From an uncultured Clostridia bacterium (GTDB lineage: Bacteria; Bacillota; Clostridia; Oscillospirales; Ruminococcaceae), in contig CANRIA010000002.1 in the NCBI GenBank assembly GCA_947630555.1, positions 48,482 through 112,481 on the forward strand: a stretch of 64,000 bases of DNA, written 5' to 3'. Below the pieces are notes generated by a model. It saw nothing but the letters and a program-made list of their open reading frames with translations, was not told where the DNA came from and ran no database searches. The translations under genes and the position numbers were made by a program. This document shows, piece by piece, positions 56,957 to 64,000 of this stretch (within the stretch, counting starts at the first letter, position 1; every line of letters starts with the position of its first letter).

Positions 56957-58138
56957 TCAGTGGTGGAACAATCTCATTCCCGTGAACGCCATAGCAATGC
57001 CGTACTTGTTGCAGGTCATTATAACGTGGTCGTCACGGATAGAACCGCCCGGCTCTGCAATGTAACAAACGCCCGATTTTCTCGCCCTCTCTATGTTGTC
57101 ACCGAATGGGAAGAAAGCATCTGAACCTAAGCACACATCGGTATTCTTAGCCAGCCATTCTTTCTTTTCTTCAGGTGTCAGCACTTCGGGCTTTACCTTG
57201 AAGATGTTTTCCCATGCTCCGTCAGCCAGAACGTCCATATATTCGTCAGAAATATATACGTCAATAGCGTTGTCACGGTCGGGACGTCTTATGTTGTCAA
57301 CAAACTGCAAACCCATTACCTTTGGGTGCTGCCTGAGCCACCATATGTCAGCCTTATTGCCTGCGAGCCTTGTGCAATGTATTCTTGACTGCTGACCTGC
57401 GCCTATGCCGATAGCCTGTCCGTTCTTAACATAGCAAACGCTGTTAGACTGCGTGTATTTCAGCGTGATAAGCGAAATAACCAGGTCGTCCTTCTTGTCG
57501 TCGGGAATATTCTTGTTTTCGGTAACGATGTTAGCAAGCATATCGTTGTCTATTTTCAGTTCATTCCTGCCTTGCTCAAACGTAACGCCGAAAACCTGCT
57601 TTTTTTCAACAGGGTCGGGAACGTAATTTTCATCTATCTTTATAATATTGTATGTGCCTTTTCTCTTTGACTTAAGTATTTCAAGAGCCTCGTCGGTATA
57701 GCCCGGTGCGATTATACCGTCGGAAACCTCGCGCTGTATCATCTTAGCGGTTGGAACGTCGCATACATCTGAAAGCGCAATAAAATCGCCGTATGATGAC
57801 ATTCTGTCAGCACCTCTGGCTCTTGCATAAGCGCACGCAAGGGGAGAAAGCTCGCCGAGGTCGTCAACAAAATATATTTTAGCTTCGGTCTCGGTAAGAG
57901 GTTTGCCTATAGCCGCTCCGGCAGGCGAAACGTGCTTGAAAGACGTTGCCGCGCAGTATCCCGTAGCCGCTTTAAGTTCTTTTACAAGCTGCCAGCCATT
58001 GAAAGCATCAAGCAGATTGATATAGCCAGGCTTGCCGTTAAGCACCTCGATAGGCAGCTGATCTCCGTTCTCCATAAAAACTCTTGACGGCTTCTGATTT
58101 GGGTTGCAGCCGTACTTTAAAAGCATTTCGTTTGCCAT
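56957..58138 (-). CDS. Stand-alone AICAR transformylase
   Basis: Formylates AICAR with 10-formyl-tetrahydrofolate. The 393-residue protein matches only the transformylase part of PurH (CAATSFKHVSPAGAA, SYGDFIALSDVCDV, QSRIHCTRLAGNKADIWWLRQHPKV, SDAFFPFGDNIERARKSGVCYIAEPGGSIRDD) and lacks the N-terminal IMP cyclohydrolase domain. The cyclohydrolase step is supplied by the adjacent gene. The ATG at 58138 lies 9 nt after GGAGG; a TTG at 58147 abuts that site and is less likely. Confidence 0.9.
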   Translation of the reverse strand: MANEMLLKYGCNPNQKPSRVFMENGDQLPIEVLNGKPGYINLLDAFNGWQLVKELKAATGYCAATSFKHVSPAGAAIGKPLTETEAKIYFVDDLGELSPLACAYARARGADRMSSYGDFIALSDVCDVPTAKMIQREVSDGIIAPGYTDEALEILKSKRKGTYNIIKIDENYVPDPVEKKQVFGVTFEQGRNELKIDNDMLANIVTENKNIPDDKKDDLVISLITLKYTQSNSVCYVKNGQAIGIGAGQQSRIHCTRLAGNKADIWWLRQHPKVMGLQFVDNIRRPDRDNAIDVYISDEYMDVLADGAWENIFKVKPEVLTPEEKKEWLAKNTDVCLGSDAFFPFGDNIERARKSGVCYIAEPGGSIRDDHVIMTCNKYGIAMAFTGMRLFHH

Positions 58139-58161
58139 TTGTTTCAACCTCCGAAAGTTTA

Positions 58162-58878
58162 TTATTTTGTATACTTGTTTACTATCTTTGAAACGTACTT
58201 GCCGCTATTTATATCAATATATCTTACAAACAGCGATACCTTGTTGTCCTCATTAAGAGCATTCCACAGACCGTTTGTAAATTCATCTATATCGTTCGGG
58301 ATAGCTATCTTCTTAGGCTCGCCCTCAAAGCTGGGCAGGGGAGAGCCGTCGCCGATATATGTATGAATGAAATGACCTATACCGTTTACAGGATTTGTAT
58401 AAGAAAAAGTAAATCTTTCACAGCAATCGGGATTGCCGTCAGCAGATTTGAGTATGCTCATAGCATAGTTATACGAGCCGTTCTCAATGTGCATAATACC
58501 CGAAATTCTCGGTGTGTAGTTGGGCGCATCGTCCTCATATTCTCTGCCGCGAAGTGACTGCTCAAACGTTTGCTGCTTGTCCATAAGTTCATAAATGGTG
58601 TCCGTCTGGTCGCCGTTGGTAACAATAGTCTTGTTGCCAAGAACGCGTACAGGCGAATATATTATCAGGTGCGGATCTGACAGCTTTGAAGGGTTGGCAG
58701 CCTCAGTTTTAATGCCGTCGGCAGTTTCAGTAAACACCCTGTTGCGCGAGTTCACGCTTCTGCCCATTATGAAGTACGCGGTAACAGCATTTTTGCCGTC
58801 CTCGCTCTTGCCGATTATAATTCCTCTGCCGGGGTACGGGTTAGAGGAAAGCTCTTTGTAGATGTCAAGCGTTTTCAT
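58162..58878 (-). CDS. purO: IMP cyclohydrolase, archaeal PurO family
   Basis: Closes the ring of FAICAR to IMP, the final step of purine synthesis. The 238-residue protein is of the archaeal-type PurO family (YPGRGIIIGKSEDGKNAVTAYFI...), unrelated to the PurH cyclohydrolase domain. Features: NSRNRVF (about 43-49), PNYTPRISGI (about 119-128) and CCERFTFSY (about 151-159). It sits between purN and the stand-alone AICAR transformylase, so together they replace bifunctional PurH. AGGTAATT precedes the start. Confidence in the family is good; function follows from family and context. Confidence 0.85.
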   Translation of the reverse strand: MKTLDIYKELSSNPYPGRGIIIGKSEDGKNAVTAYFIMGRSVNSRNRVFTETADGIKTEAANPSKLSDPHLIIYSPVRVLGNKTIVTNGDQTDTIYELMDKQQTFEQSLRGREYEDDAPNYTPRISGIMHIENGSYNYAMSILKSADGNPDCCERFTFSYTNPVNGIGHFIHTYIGDGSPLPSFEGEPKKIAIPNDIDEFTNGLWNALNEDNKVSLFVRYIDINSGKYVSKIVNKYTK

Positions 58879-58888
58879 TTTAATTACC

Positions 58889-59515
58889 TCACTTTTTAAT
58901 ATATGTCCTCTCGCCGACTACTTCTATCTTATCTTCACAGAAAAGAGAAACAGCCTGCGGCAGCAGTTTCCATTCAACGTTTTCCATTATGCGCTTTTGC
59001 AGTACCTCGGGCGTGTCGTCGTCAAGAACGGGCACAGTGCCTTGCAATATAATAGGTCCGCCGTCGCATACTTCTGTAACAAAATGCACTGTTGCTCCCG
59101 ATATTTTCACGCCGCGCTGCAAGACAGCCTCGTGAACGTGCAGACCGTAATAACCCTTGCCGCAAAACGAAGGTATAAGTGCCGGGTGAATGTTTATCAT
59201 CTTATACGGAAAAGCTTTGACTATCTGCTCATCAAGTATAGTCATAAATCCTGCGTAAACTATAAGGTCAGCTTTTTCTTCAATCAGCGCATCAGTAACA
59301 GCTTTGGTATACGATGCAACATCTGCATAATCCTTGCGCGGCAATACCCTTGTGGGGATATTATTTTGCTTTGCCCTTTCAAGTGCATAAACGCCTTCTT
59401 TGGAGGATATAACACAGGTTATTTTGCCGTTCTTTATAACGCCGCTTTTTTCGGCATCTATAAGCGCTTGCAGATTTGTTCCGCCGCCGGAAACAAGCAC
59501 ACAAATATTTTTCAT
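58889..59515 (-). CDS. purN: Phosphoribosylglycinamide formyltransferase
   Basis: Formylates GAR with 10-formyl-tetrahydrofolate (third step). The 208-residue protein has the N-terminal LVSGGGTNLQALI, MINIHPALIPSFCGKGYYGLHVHEAVL (catalytic His-Asn region, about 104-130), and GATVHFVTEVCDGGPII with the catalytic Asp (about 138-154). It starts 3 nt after the DUF3592 gene stop, which suggests tight coupling. Standard length. Confidence 0.95.
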   Translation of the reverse strand: MKNICVLVSGGGTNLQALIDAEKSGVIKNGKITCVISSKEGVYALERAKQNNIPTRVLPRKDYADVASYTKAVTDALIEEKADLIVYAGFMTILDEQIVKAFPYKMINIHPALIPSFCGKGYYGLHVHEAVLQRGVKISGATVHFVTEVCDGGPIILQGTVPVLDDDTPEVLQKRIMENVEWKLLPQAVSLFCEDKIEVVGERTYIKK

Positions 59516-59518
59516 AAG

Positions 59519-59935
59519 TTATCCTCCTATTGCCATAATAATGCCGAGAGCCAACAGGGCAGCGCCCATTATAATGAGAATACGGCTGCTTTTGAGCTTT
59601 GAGAAGCTGTCATTTTCAAGGAAAAACTGATCTGCGCGCTGTGGGTCTACAAGGATATTTATCTTGTCACCAACGCCGAAATACATCTGCGTGTTGTTCA
59701 TAACGCCTGCATAATGCGCTTTCTGCTCAATACCGTAAAGAGAATAAACGACCTCGGGGCAGTATGTACTCAAAGTACCCGTAAGGGTAGAGGAGACCGT
59801 GCGTATCTTGGTAACGGTAGCCTCAAACTTTTCTATTCTGTCGCTTGTGAGCTTTTTGCCGTATGAATAGTTTACACAGCCCAGCGCGGCAACTATAAAT
59901 CCCACAAAAATAAACGAAAGTTCTAATGCACCCAT
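59519..59935 (-). CDS. DUF3592-family small membrane protein in the pur operon
   Basis: The 138-residue protein has an N-terminal membrane helix (about 5-22), a small extracytoplasmic or cytoplasmic beta domain (about 35-105, with AHYAGVMNNTQMYFGVGDKI) and a C-terminal helix (about 118-136). It resembles DUF3592. The function is unknown. The ATG at 59935 follows GAGGAAG after purM's stop; longer frames run into purM. It has no clear link to purine chemistry. Confidence 0.72.
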   Translation of the reverse strand: MGALELSFIFVGFIVAALGCVNYSYGKKLTSDRIEKFEATVTKIRTVSSTLTGTLSTYCPEVVYSLYGIEQKAHYAGVMNNTQMYFGVGDKINILVDPQRADQFFLENDSFSKLKSSRILIIMGAALLALGIIMAIGG

Positions 59936-59945
59936 AATATCTTCC

Positions 59946-60980
59946 TCAGCAGATGATAACACCTTCGTCGCTGTCAATAAGCTCGCCGAGAACATAAGCT
60001 TCCTCGCCTGCATTTTTGATAGCTGCGAGCGCCTTGTCAACATCATTTTTGTCAACTACTACCGTCATGCCTACGCCCATATTAAAGGTGTTGAACATAT
60101 CTCTCTCGGGTATGCTGCCTTTTTCCATAACGAGCTTGAATATCGGCAGAACGTCAACAGCATTTCTCTCTATCTTTACAGAAATACCATTTGGCAGAGA
60201 GCGAGGGATATTCTCATAGAATCCGCCGCCGGTTATGTGCGATATAGATTTAACATTTACAACTTCGAGAAGCTGCATTATAGCCTTTACATATATCTTA
60301 GTAGGCGTGAGAAGTACATCGCCGAGGTTTGCGCCAAGGTCGGTGTCATATCTTGAAAGATTAGACTCCGTTACCGCAAACACCTTTCTTATAAGCGAAA
60401 AGCCGTTTGAATGTACGCCGCTTGACTTTATGCCTATCATGATGTCGCCTGCCTTCTGAGTATCGGGCTTCAGTATCTTGTCCTTGTCAACAACGCCTAC
60501 CGAAAAACCTGCGAGGTCGTACTCGTCAACAGGGTAAAAGCCAGGCATTTCGGCAGTTTCGCCGCCTATAAGAGCGCAGCCTGCCTGCACACAGCCGTCA
60601 GCAACGCCCGAAACTATCTGCGCTATCTTTTCGGGGTAGTTTTTGCCTACCGCGATATAGTCAAGGAAAAACTGGGGCTTTGCGCCGCAGCAGATGATGT
60701 CGTTAACGCACATGGCAACGCAGTCAATGCCCACAGTATCATGCTTATCCATAAGAAAAGCAATTTTCAGCTTTGTGCCAACGCCGTCGGTGCCCGAAAC
60801 AAGCACAGGCTTGCTTATATTTGTGGTGTCAAGTTCAAACAGACCGCCAAAGCCGCCTATTCCGCTCAGCACGCCTTTTGTTACAGTCTTTGCAACGTGC
60901 TCTTTCATAAGTTCTACCGCTCTGTAGCCTGCGGTAACGTCAACGCCTGCATTTTTATAGCTTTCAGAAAAACTTTTCAT
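59946..60980 (-). CDS. purM: Phosphoribosylformylglycinamidine cyclo-ligase
   Basis: Makes AIR from FGAM with ATP. The 344-residue protein has the N-terminal [18 protein letters not shown] segment, [16 protein letters not shown] (about 60-75), [21 protein letters not shown] (about 138-149) and [15 protein letters not shown] (about 189-203). Length is normal. It follows purC. Confidence 0.96.
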   Translation of the reverse strand: MKSFSESYKNAGVDVTAGYRAVELMKEHVAKTVTKGVLSGIGGFGGLFELDTTNISKPVLVSGTDGVGTKLKIAFLMDKHDTVGIDCVAMCVNDIICCGAKPQFFLDYIAVGKNYPEKIAQIVSGVADGCVQAGCALIGGETAEMPGFYPVDEYDLAGFSVGVVDKDKILKPDTQKAGDIMIGIKSSGVHSNGFSLIRKVFAVTESNLSRYDTDLGANLGDVLLTPTKIYVKAIMQLLEVVNVKSISHITGGGFYENIPRSLPNGISVKIERNAVDVLPIFKLVMEKGSIPERDMFNTFNMGVGMTVVVDKNDVDKALAAIKNAGEEAYVLGELIDSDEGVIIC

Positions 60981-61014
60981 AAAACTGTTCCTTTCAGCAA
61001 ATGTTATAGCTGGA

Positions 61015-61737
61015 TCATTCGGCAGCGCCGGTTATCCTCTTCATCATTTCGTTGTAAGCCTCTTCAACACCGCCCATATCTCTGCGGAAGCGGTCTTTAT
61101 CAAGCTTTTCGTGAGTGGTGGAATCCCAGAAACGGCAGGTGTCAGGAGATATCTCATCAGCAAGAATTATCTGACCTTTAAAGCGACCGAACTCTATCTT
61201 AAAGTCAATAAGGTCAATATTTATCTTCTTGAAGAATTTGAGCATAAAGTCGTTTACCATAAACGCATATTTGGTGATAGCATCTATTTCTTCTTCGGTT
61301 GCAAGGTCAAGACCCAAAGCGTAATATCTGTTTATAAACGGGTCGCCCAGCTCGTCATTTTTGTAGCTGAATTCCAGTGTAGGCTGTTTGAGAGGCGTAC
61401 CTTCAGCAATGCCGAGCTTTTTAGAAAAGCTGCCTGCCGCAACGTTTCTTACTATAACTTCCAGCGGAACTATCTCCACCTTTTTAACTATAGTTTCTCT
61501 GTCGCTTATCTCCTCTACAAGGTGAGTGGGAACGCCCTCTTTTTCGAGCAGACCGAGCATAAGATTTGTCATCTTGTTGTTGATAACGCCCTTGCCGACA
61601 ATAGTGCCTTTCTTTTCGCCGTTGAATGCCGTTGCATCGTCCTTGTAGTCAACGATAACGAGATCGGGGTCGTTTGTAGCAAAGACTTTCTTTGCCTTTC
61701 CTTCATAAAGCTGTTCGCCTTTGATGATGTTTTCCAT
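61015..61737 (-). CDS. purC: Phosphoribosylaminoimidazole-succinocarboxamide synthase (SAICAR synthetase)
   Basis: Joins aspartate to CAIR with ATP. The 240-residue protein starts with [17 protein letters not shown], has [20 protein letters not shown] (about 85-104) and [14 protein letters not shown] (about 190-203). AGGAGGAAACATCA precedes the start. It lies between the HAD gene and purM. Confidence 0.96.
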   Translation of the reverse strand: MENIIKGEQLYEGKAKKVFATNDPDLVIVDYKDDATAFNGEKKGTIVGKGVINNKMTNLMLGLLEKEGVPTHLVEEISDRETIVKKVEIVPLEVIVRNVAAGSFSKKLGIAEGTPLKQPTLEFSYKNDELGDPFINRYYALGLDLATEEEIDAITKYAFMVNDFMLKFFKKINIDLIDFKIEFGRFKGQIILADEISPDTCRFWDSTTHEKLDKDRFRRDMGGVEEAYNEMMKRITGAAE

Positions 61738-61773
61738 TGATGTTTCCTCCTGTAATGTTTATGTTTTATTTAT

Positions 61774-62427
61774 TCAATTTAATAGTAACTTGGTTATATC
61801 CTGCGGCGTTTCCGCAATAAAAAGAGCGCCTGCGTTTTCAAGTTCTTCGCGGCTTCCGTAGCCGTAAAGCGCGCCTATGCTGTCTATACCGACTTTATTC
61901 GCGCCATCTATATCGTGTATCCTGTCGCCGATCATCACGGTCTTGCGTTTATCAGCGTTCAGTATGTCCATAACATACTCAATCACCTGATCTTTGTAAT
62001 CGCGCGTCCCGTCGGGCAGTGCTCCGCCTATGTAGTCAAAATAGTTGTCAAGACCAAAGTGCTCCAGTATCTGCCTTGCAATGTTTTCAAGCTTTGATGT
62101 TGCGACCGCCAGCCTCAACCCTGCGCTTTTCAGCTCATTGAGCATATCTTCAATACCGCTGTAAACAGCGTTTTCAAACAGACCTTTTGTAAAGTACCTT
62201 TCGCGAAAGTAGGCTATAGCCTTAATGGTGTCTTCTTCGTTAAGACCGCAGTCCTGAGAATAAGTTACTTTCAGCGGCGGTCCTATGAATACCCTGTACC
62301 AGTCGCGCTCATAAAGCGGCAGCCCCATTTTTTCAAATGAATATATAGCGCAGTTTATTATGCCCTCGGCAGAGTCGGTAAGTGTTCCGTCAAGATCGAA
62401 CAGAACAGTATCATATTTGTATGACAT
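61774..62427 (-). CDS. HAD-superfamily hydrolase in the purine operon
   Basis: The 217-residue phosphatase has motif I FDLDGTLTDS (about 9-18), motif II in AVATSK, and MIGDRIHDIDGANKVG (motif IV). It resembles Gph/PgmB-type phosphatases. Its ATG directly abuts the purE stop (62428), so it is co-translated. It may dephosphorylate a purine-pathway side product or be a nucleotide phosphatase; inference only. A second HAD gene in the window (18092) is of similar size. Confidence 0.85.
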   Translation of the reverse strand: MSYKYDTVLFDLDGTLTDSAEGIINCAIYSFEKMGLPLYERDWYRVFIGPPLKVTYSQDCGLNEEDTIKAIAYFRERYFTKGLFENAVYSGIEDMLNELKSAGLRLAVATSKLENIARQILEHFGLDNYFDYIGGALPDGTRDYKDQVIEYVMDILNADKRKTVMIGDRIHDIDGANKVGIDSIGALYGYGSREELENAGALFIAETPQDITKLLLN

Positions 62428-62925
62428 TTATATTTTTGCAACTTCTTCCTGCAAAGCCTTGTCTTTTGCAATAACGCCGTCTATCATAGCTTTCTTTTCA
62501 TCTTCAAGCTTTGCGGCAAGGGTATCGTCCGAAAGCGCAAGCATCTGCACAGCCAGAACAGCCGCATTTTTAGCGCCGTTTATTGCAACAGTCGCAACAG
62601 GTATACCCGAAGGCATCATAACCGTTGCAAGAAGTGCATCAATGCCCTCCAGCGCGGCAGACTTTATAGGTATGCCTATTACCGGCAGTGTAGTGTTTCC
62701 TGCGATAACTCCTGCAAGGTGTGCCGCCATGCCGGCAGCGCAGATTATTACGCCGAAGCCGTTTTTCTTTGCGTTTGCGGCAAATTCCGCAGCAAGCTGC
62801 GGCGTGCGGTGTGCTGACATTACCTTACACTCAAATGGTACACCGTATTTTTTAAGCTCCAAGAGTGCACCTTTAACAACGGGGAAATCGCTGTCCGAGC
62901 CCATGATAACAGCTGCTTTTTTCAT
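62428..62925 (-). CDS. purE: N5-carboxyaminoimidazole ribonucleotide mutase
   Basis: Converts N5-CAIR to CAIR (or AIR plus CO2 directly). The 165-residue protein has IMGSDSDFPVVKGALLELKK (about 7-26), VMSAHRTPQL (about 38-47), and AAHLAGVIAGNTTLPVIGIP (about 70-89), most like class I PurE. No purK is in the window. The ATG at 62925 follows AAGGAAG. It is the first gene of the operon, 23 nt after the leader's terminator. Confidence 0.94.
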   Translation of the reverse strand: MKKAAVIMGSDSDFPVVKGALLELKKYGVPFECKVMSAHRTPQLAAEFAANAKKNGFGVIICAAGMAAHLAGVIAGNTTLPVIGIPIKSAALEGIDALLATVMMPSGIPVATVAINGAKNAAVLAVQMLALSDDTLAAKLEDEKKAMIDGVIAKDKALQEEVAKI

Positions 62926-62947
62926 AGTACAAACTTCCTTTTCTGTC

Positions 62948-63152
62948 AAAAAAGATAAGTGCCGCATAAAGCCGCACTTGTTTTCTTATCAATATTTTTC
63001 AGGTTTTGCGCAAAATAAATCATACGGCTGAAACAGCCGCACAGCCCTGTATCAAAAATGCAAGGTCTTGTCATTATTACGCACCCACCTGAAATTTTTT
63101 ATAGCAGATGTCTGCAAAAACCGACTTGCGTTCGGCTCTCCACTGCTATATT
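62948..63152 (-). ncRNA. Structured leader RNA of the purine operon, class unassigned
   Basis: After the purE promoter, the minus-strand leader shows three elements: an 8-bp closed stem TATAGCAG/CTGCTATA (63143-63150 with 63100-63107) enclosing a smaller CCGA/TCGG hairpin; a larger closed domain with TTTCAGGT/ACCTGAAA (63087-63094 with 62997-63004) and an inner GCGGCTG/CAGCCGT hairpin (63024-63040); and an intrinsic terminator AAGTGC/GCACTT with TTTTTT (62948-62979). The 3' arm of the inner hairpin (AGCCGTA) could alternatively pair with TGCGGCT of the terminator. It does not match the purine, PRPP, ZTP, or glycine patterns I know. Confidence 0.6.
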
Positions 63153-63155
63153 TAT

Positions 63156-63184
63156 ATTGTACAATATTTGTTCGATATTTTCAA
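63156..63184 (-). promoter_or_regulatory. Sigma-A promoter of the purine operon
   Basis: Read on the minus strand: TTGAAA (63179-63184), a 17-bp spacer and TACAAT (63156-63161). Transcription would start near 63149, at the first leader stem. Confidence 0.8.
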
Positions 63185-63249
63185 GCCATTTTATATATAA
63201 ATTAAATCGAAATTACAAAATGCTATTAGGCATTTTAGACAAATTTCTG

Positions 63250-63477
63250 TCAGAACATTATGTCAGAGTACGATATGTTGTTGCCGCCGCGCCCCTGCAT
63301 ATCTATATATGATGAGAGAGAAGACGGTGTGCATATAGGCATCTGCGTGCAAAGAAGCGTTTTCTGCATATTCCCCTCCAAAGAAGAAAACTGTGCCATT
63401 GTAAGCTCGTCTGCTGACAGAGCTTTGCTAAGTGCTATCGGCATTTCTCCGCCGCGAGTAAATATCCTGTTTGTCAT
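63250..63477 (-). CDS. Small protein of unknown function (75 residues)
   Basis: A short ORF with a strong ribosome site AAAGGGGTG 5 nt before the ATG at 63477. The 75-residue product begins MTNRIFTRGGEMPIALSKAL and has no membrane segment and no recognised motif; Ser/Met/Gln-rich in the middle. It is divergent from ksgA. The opposite-strand ORF here (63260-63499) lacks a ribosome site. Real but unassigned. Confidence 0.55.
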   Translation of the reverse strand: MTNRIFTRGGEMPIALSKALSADELTMAQFSSLEGNMQKTLLCTQMPICTPSSLSSYIDMQGRGGNNISYSDIMF

Positions 63478-63526
63478 TTTTATCACCCCTTTAAAATAGT
63501 TTTATCACTTTTATAGGCGATTATCC

Positions 63527-63555
63527 TTGACAAATCAACAAAAATAGAATAGAAT
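63527..63555 (+). promoter_or_regulatory. Sigma-A promoter of ksgA
   Basis: TTGACA (63527-63532), a 17-bp spacer and TAGAAT (63550-63555), about 34 bp before the ksgA ATG. Confidence 0.8.
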
Positions 63556-63588
63556 ATTTTATATACATAAATAGGAGATTGTTTTTGT

Positions 63589-64000
63589 ATGGAAGATCTG
63601 ACAAATATCAGCGTTATAAAAAAGCTTTTTGAAGAAAGCGGCTTCAGCTTTTCAAAGGCGCTGGGACAAAATTTTATTATAAATCCTACAGTTTGCCCCA
63701 AAATAGCCGAAATGGGCGGCGCTGACAGCGACCACGGCATTCTGGAGATAGGCACGGGCGTTGGAGTTTTGACAAATGAGCTTGCCAAGCGCGCTAAAAA
63801 AGTTGTTGCTATAGAAATAGATACGCGCCTGAGACCTATACTTTCTCAAACACTGAAAGAATACGATAATGTAAAGGTCATTTTTGCTGATGTTATGAAG
63901 ACCGATCTGAATAAAGTGATCAGCGATAATTTTGAAGGTCTCAGCGTTTCAGTGTGCGCAAATCTTCCTTATTATATAACTTCTCCTGTTATAATGATGC
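63589..64000 (+). CDS. rsmA: 16S rRNA (adenine1518/1519-N6)-dimethyltransferase, partial (3' end outside window)
   Basis: Dimethylates two adjacent adenines near the 3' end of 16S rRNA; also named KsgA. Only the first 137 residues are in the window. Visible motifs: SKALGQNFIINPTV (RNA-binding N-terminus), ILEIGTGVGVLTNELAK (SAM site I), AIEIDTRL and the catalytic NLPYYITSPV. AGGAGATTG precedes the ATG. The open frame runs off the end of the window. Confidence 0.93.
   Translation, partial: MEDLTNISVIKKLFEESGFSFSKALGQNFIINPTVCPKIAEMGGADSDHGILEIGTGVGVLTNELAKRAKKVVAIEIDTRLRPILSQTLKEYDNVKVIFADVMKTDLNKVISDNFEGLSVSVCANLPYYITSPVIMM

Noticed and set aside
62948..63152. 6S RNA or glycine riboswitch for the pur leader
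   Set aside because: No single long rod of about 180 nt as in 6S RNA. The GGAGAG...CCGAA...GCAAG resemblance to a glycine aptamer is too short and lacks the rest of the core.
63260..63499. Plus-strand 79-residue ORF opposite the small minus-strand gene
   Set aside because: No ribosome site, while the minus-strand ORF has AAAGGGGTG.

Overview
The window comes from the chromosome of a low-to-mid GC, Gram-positive, anaerobic, endospore-forming bacterium of class Clostridia, most likely Oscillospiraceae (Ruminococcus-like). The support is strong AGGAGG-type ribosome sites with many TTG/GTG starts, sigma-A promoters with 17-bp spacers, sporulation genes (sigG and a tiny spoVM), an oxygen-sensitive class III ribonucleotide reductase (nrdD/nrdG), a T-box leader, and a conserved Firmicutes housekeeping cluster. 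It is nearly all core genome. I see no transposase, integrase, prophage, CRISPR array or defence island.

Layout. 1-2.0 kb: glmS. 2.1-15.5 kb: a long co-directional block yicC-remA-gmk-rpoZ-priA-def-fmt-metalloprotease-rsmB-rlmN-PP2C-PASTA kinase-rsgA, the counterpart of the Bacillus yloC-to-spoVM region; spoVM is present at its end but on the opposite strand. 15.6-17.9 kb: a GH3 beta-glucosidase (minus strand) with a LacI-type palindrome in its promoter. 18.1-21.1 kb: a HAD phosphatase, an XRE-cupin regulator and an acyl-CoA ligase. 21.1-25.8 kb: shikimate genes aroB-aroA-aroC with two accessory genes. 25.8-28.0 kb: tRNA-Ser(GGA), a cysteine-rich protein and sigG. 28.0-30.0 kb: a tyrosine T-box, a GNAT protein and tyrS. 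30.1-37.5 kb: DnaD-like and DnaC-like replication proteins, malQ, lepA, two membrane proteins, hemW. 37.6-39.8 kb: a lipoprotein adaptor with two membrane proteins. 40.1-43.0 kb: nrdD-nrdG behind tandem NrdR boxes. 43.1-50.7 kb: a YmfF/YmfH M16 protease pair, lgt, folD, rpsO, pnp. 50.8-55.5 kb: a degenerate acetolactate-synthase-like protein with ilvN, then an orphan FtsX-type permease. 55.6-62.9 kb (minus strand): a nine-gene purine operon. 63.2-64.0 kb: a small ORF and the start of ksgA/rsmA.

How the genes fit together. The purine operon (purE, HAD, purC, purM, DUF3592, purN, an archaeal-type IMP cyclohydrolase, a stand-alone AICAR transformylase, purD) replaces the usual bifunctional PurH with two separate enzymes. 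A promoter, a folded leader and an intrinsic terminator precede purE; I cannot assign this leader to a known riboswitch class. PriA, the DnaD-like protein and the DnaC-like ATPase belong to primosome assembly or helicase loading. The PP2C/PASTA kinase pair, sigG and spoVM belong to growth and sporulation control.

The best candidates for undescribed biology are (1) the acetolactate-synthase homologue that lacks the metal/TPP motif yet has a consensus promoter and a normal ilvN partner, (2) the purE leader RNA, (3) the cysteine-rich DKDC-motif protein beside sigG, and (4) the orphan permease whose start codon sits just after a strong terminator hairpin.
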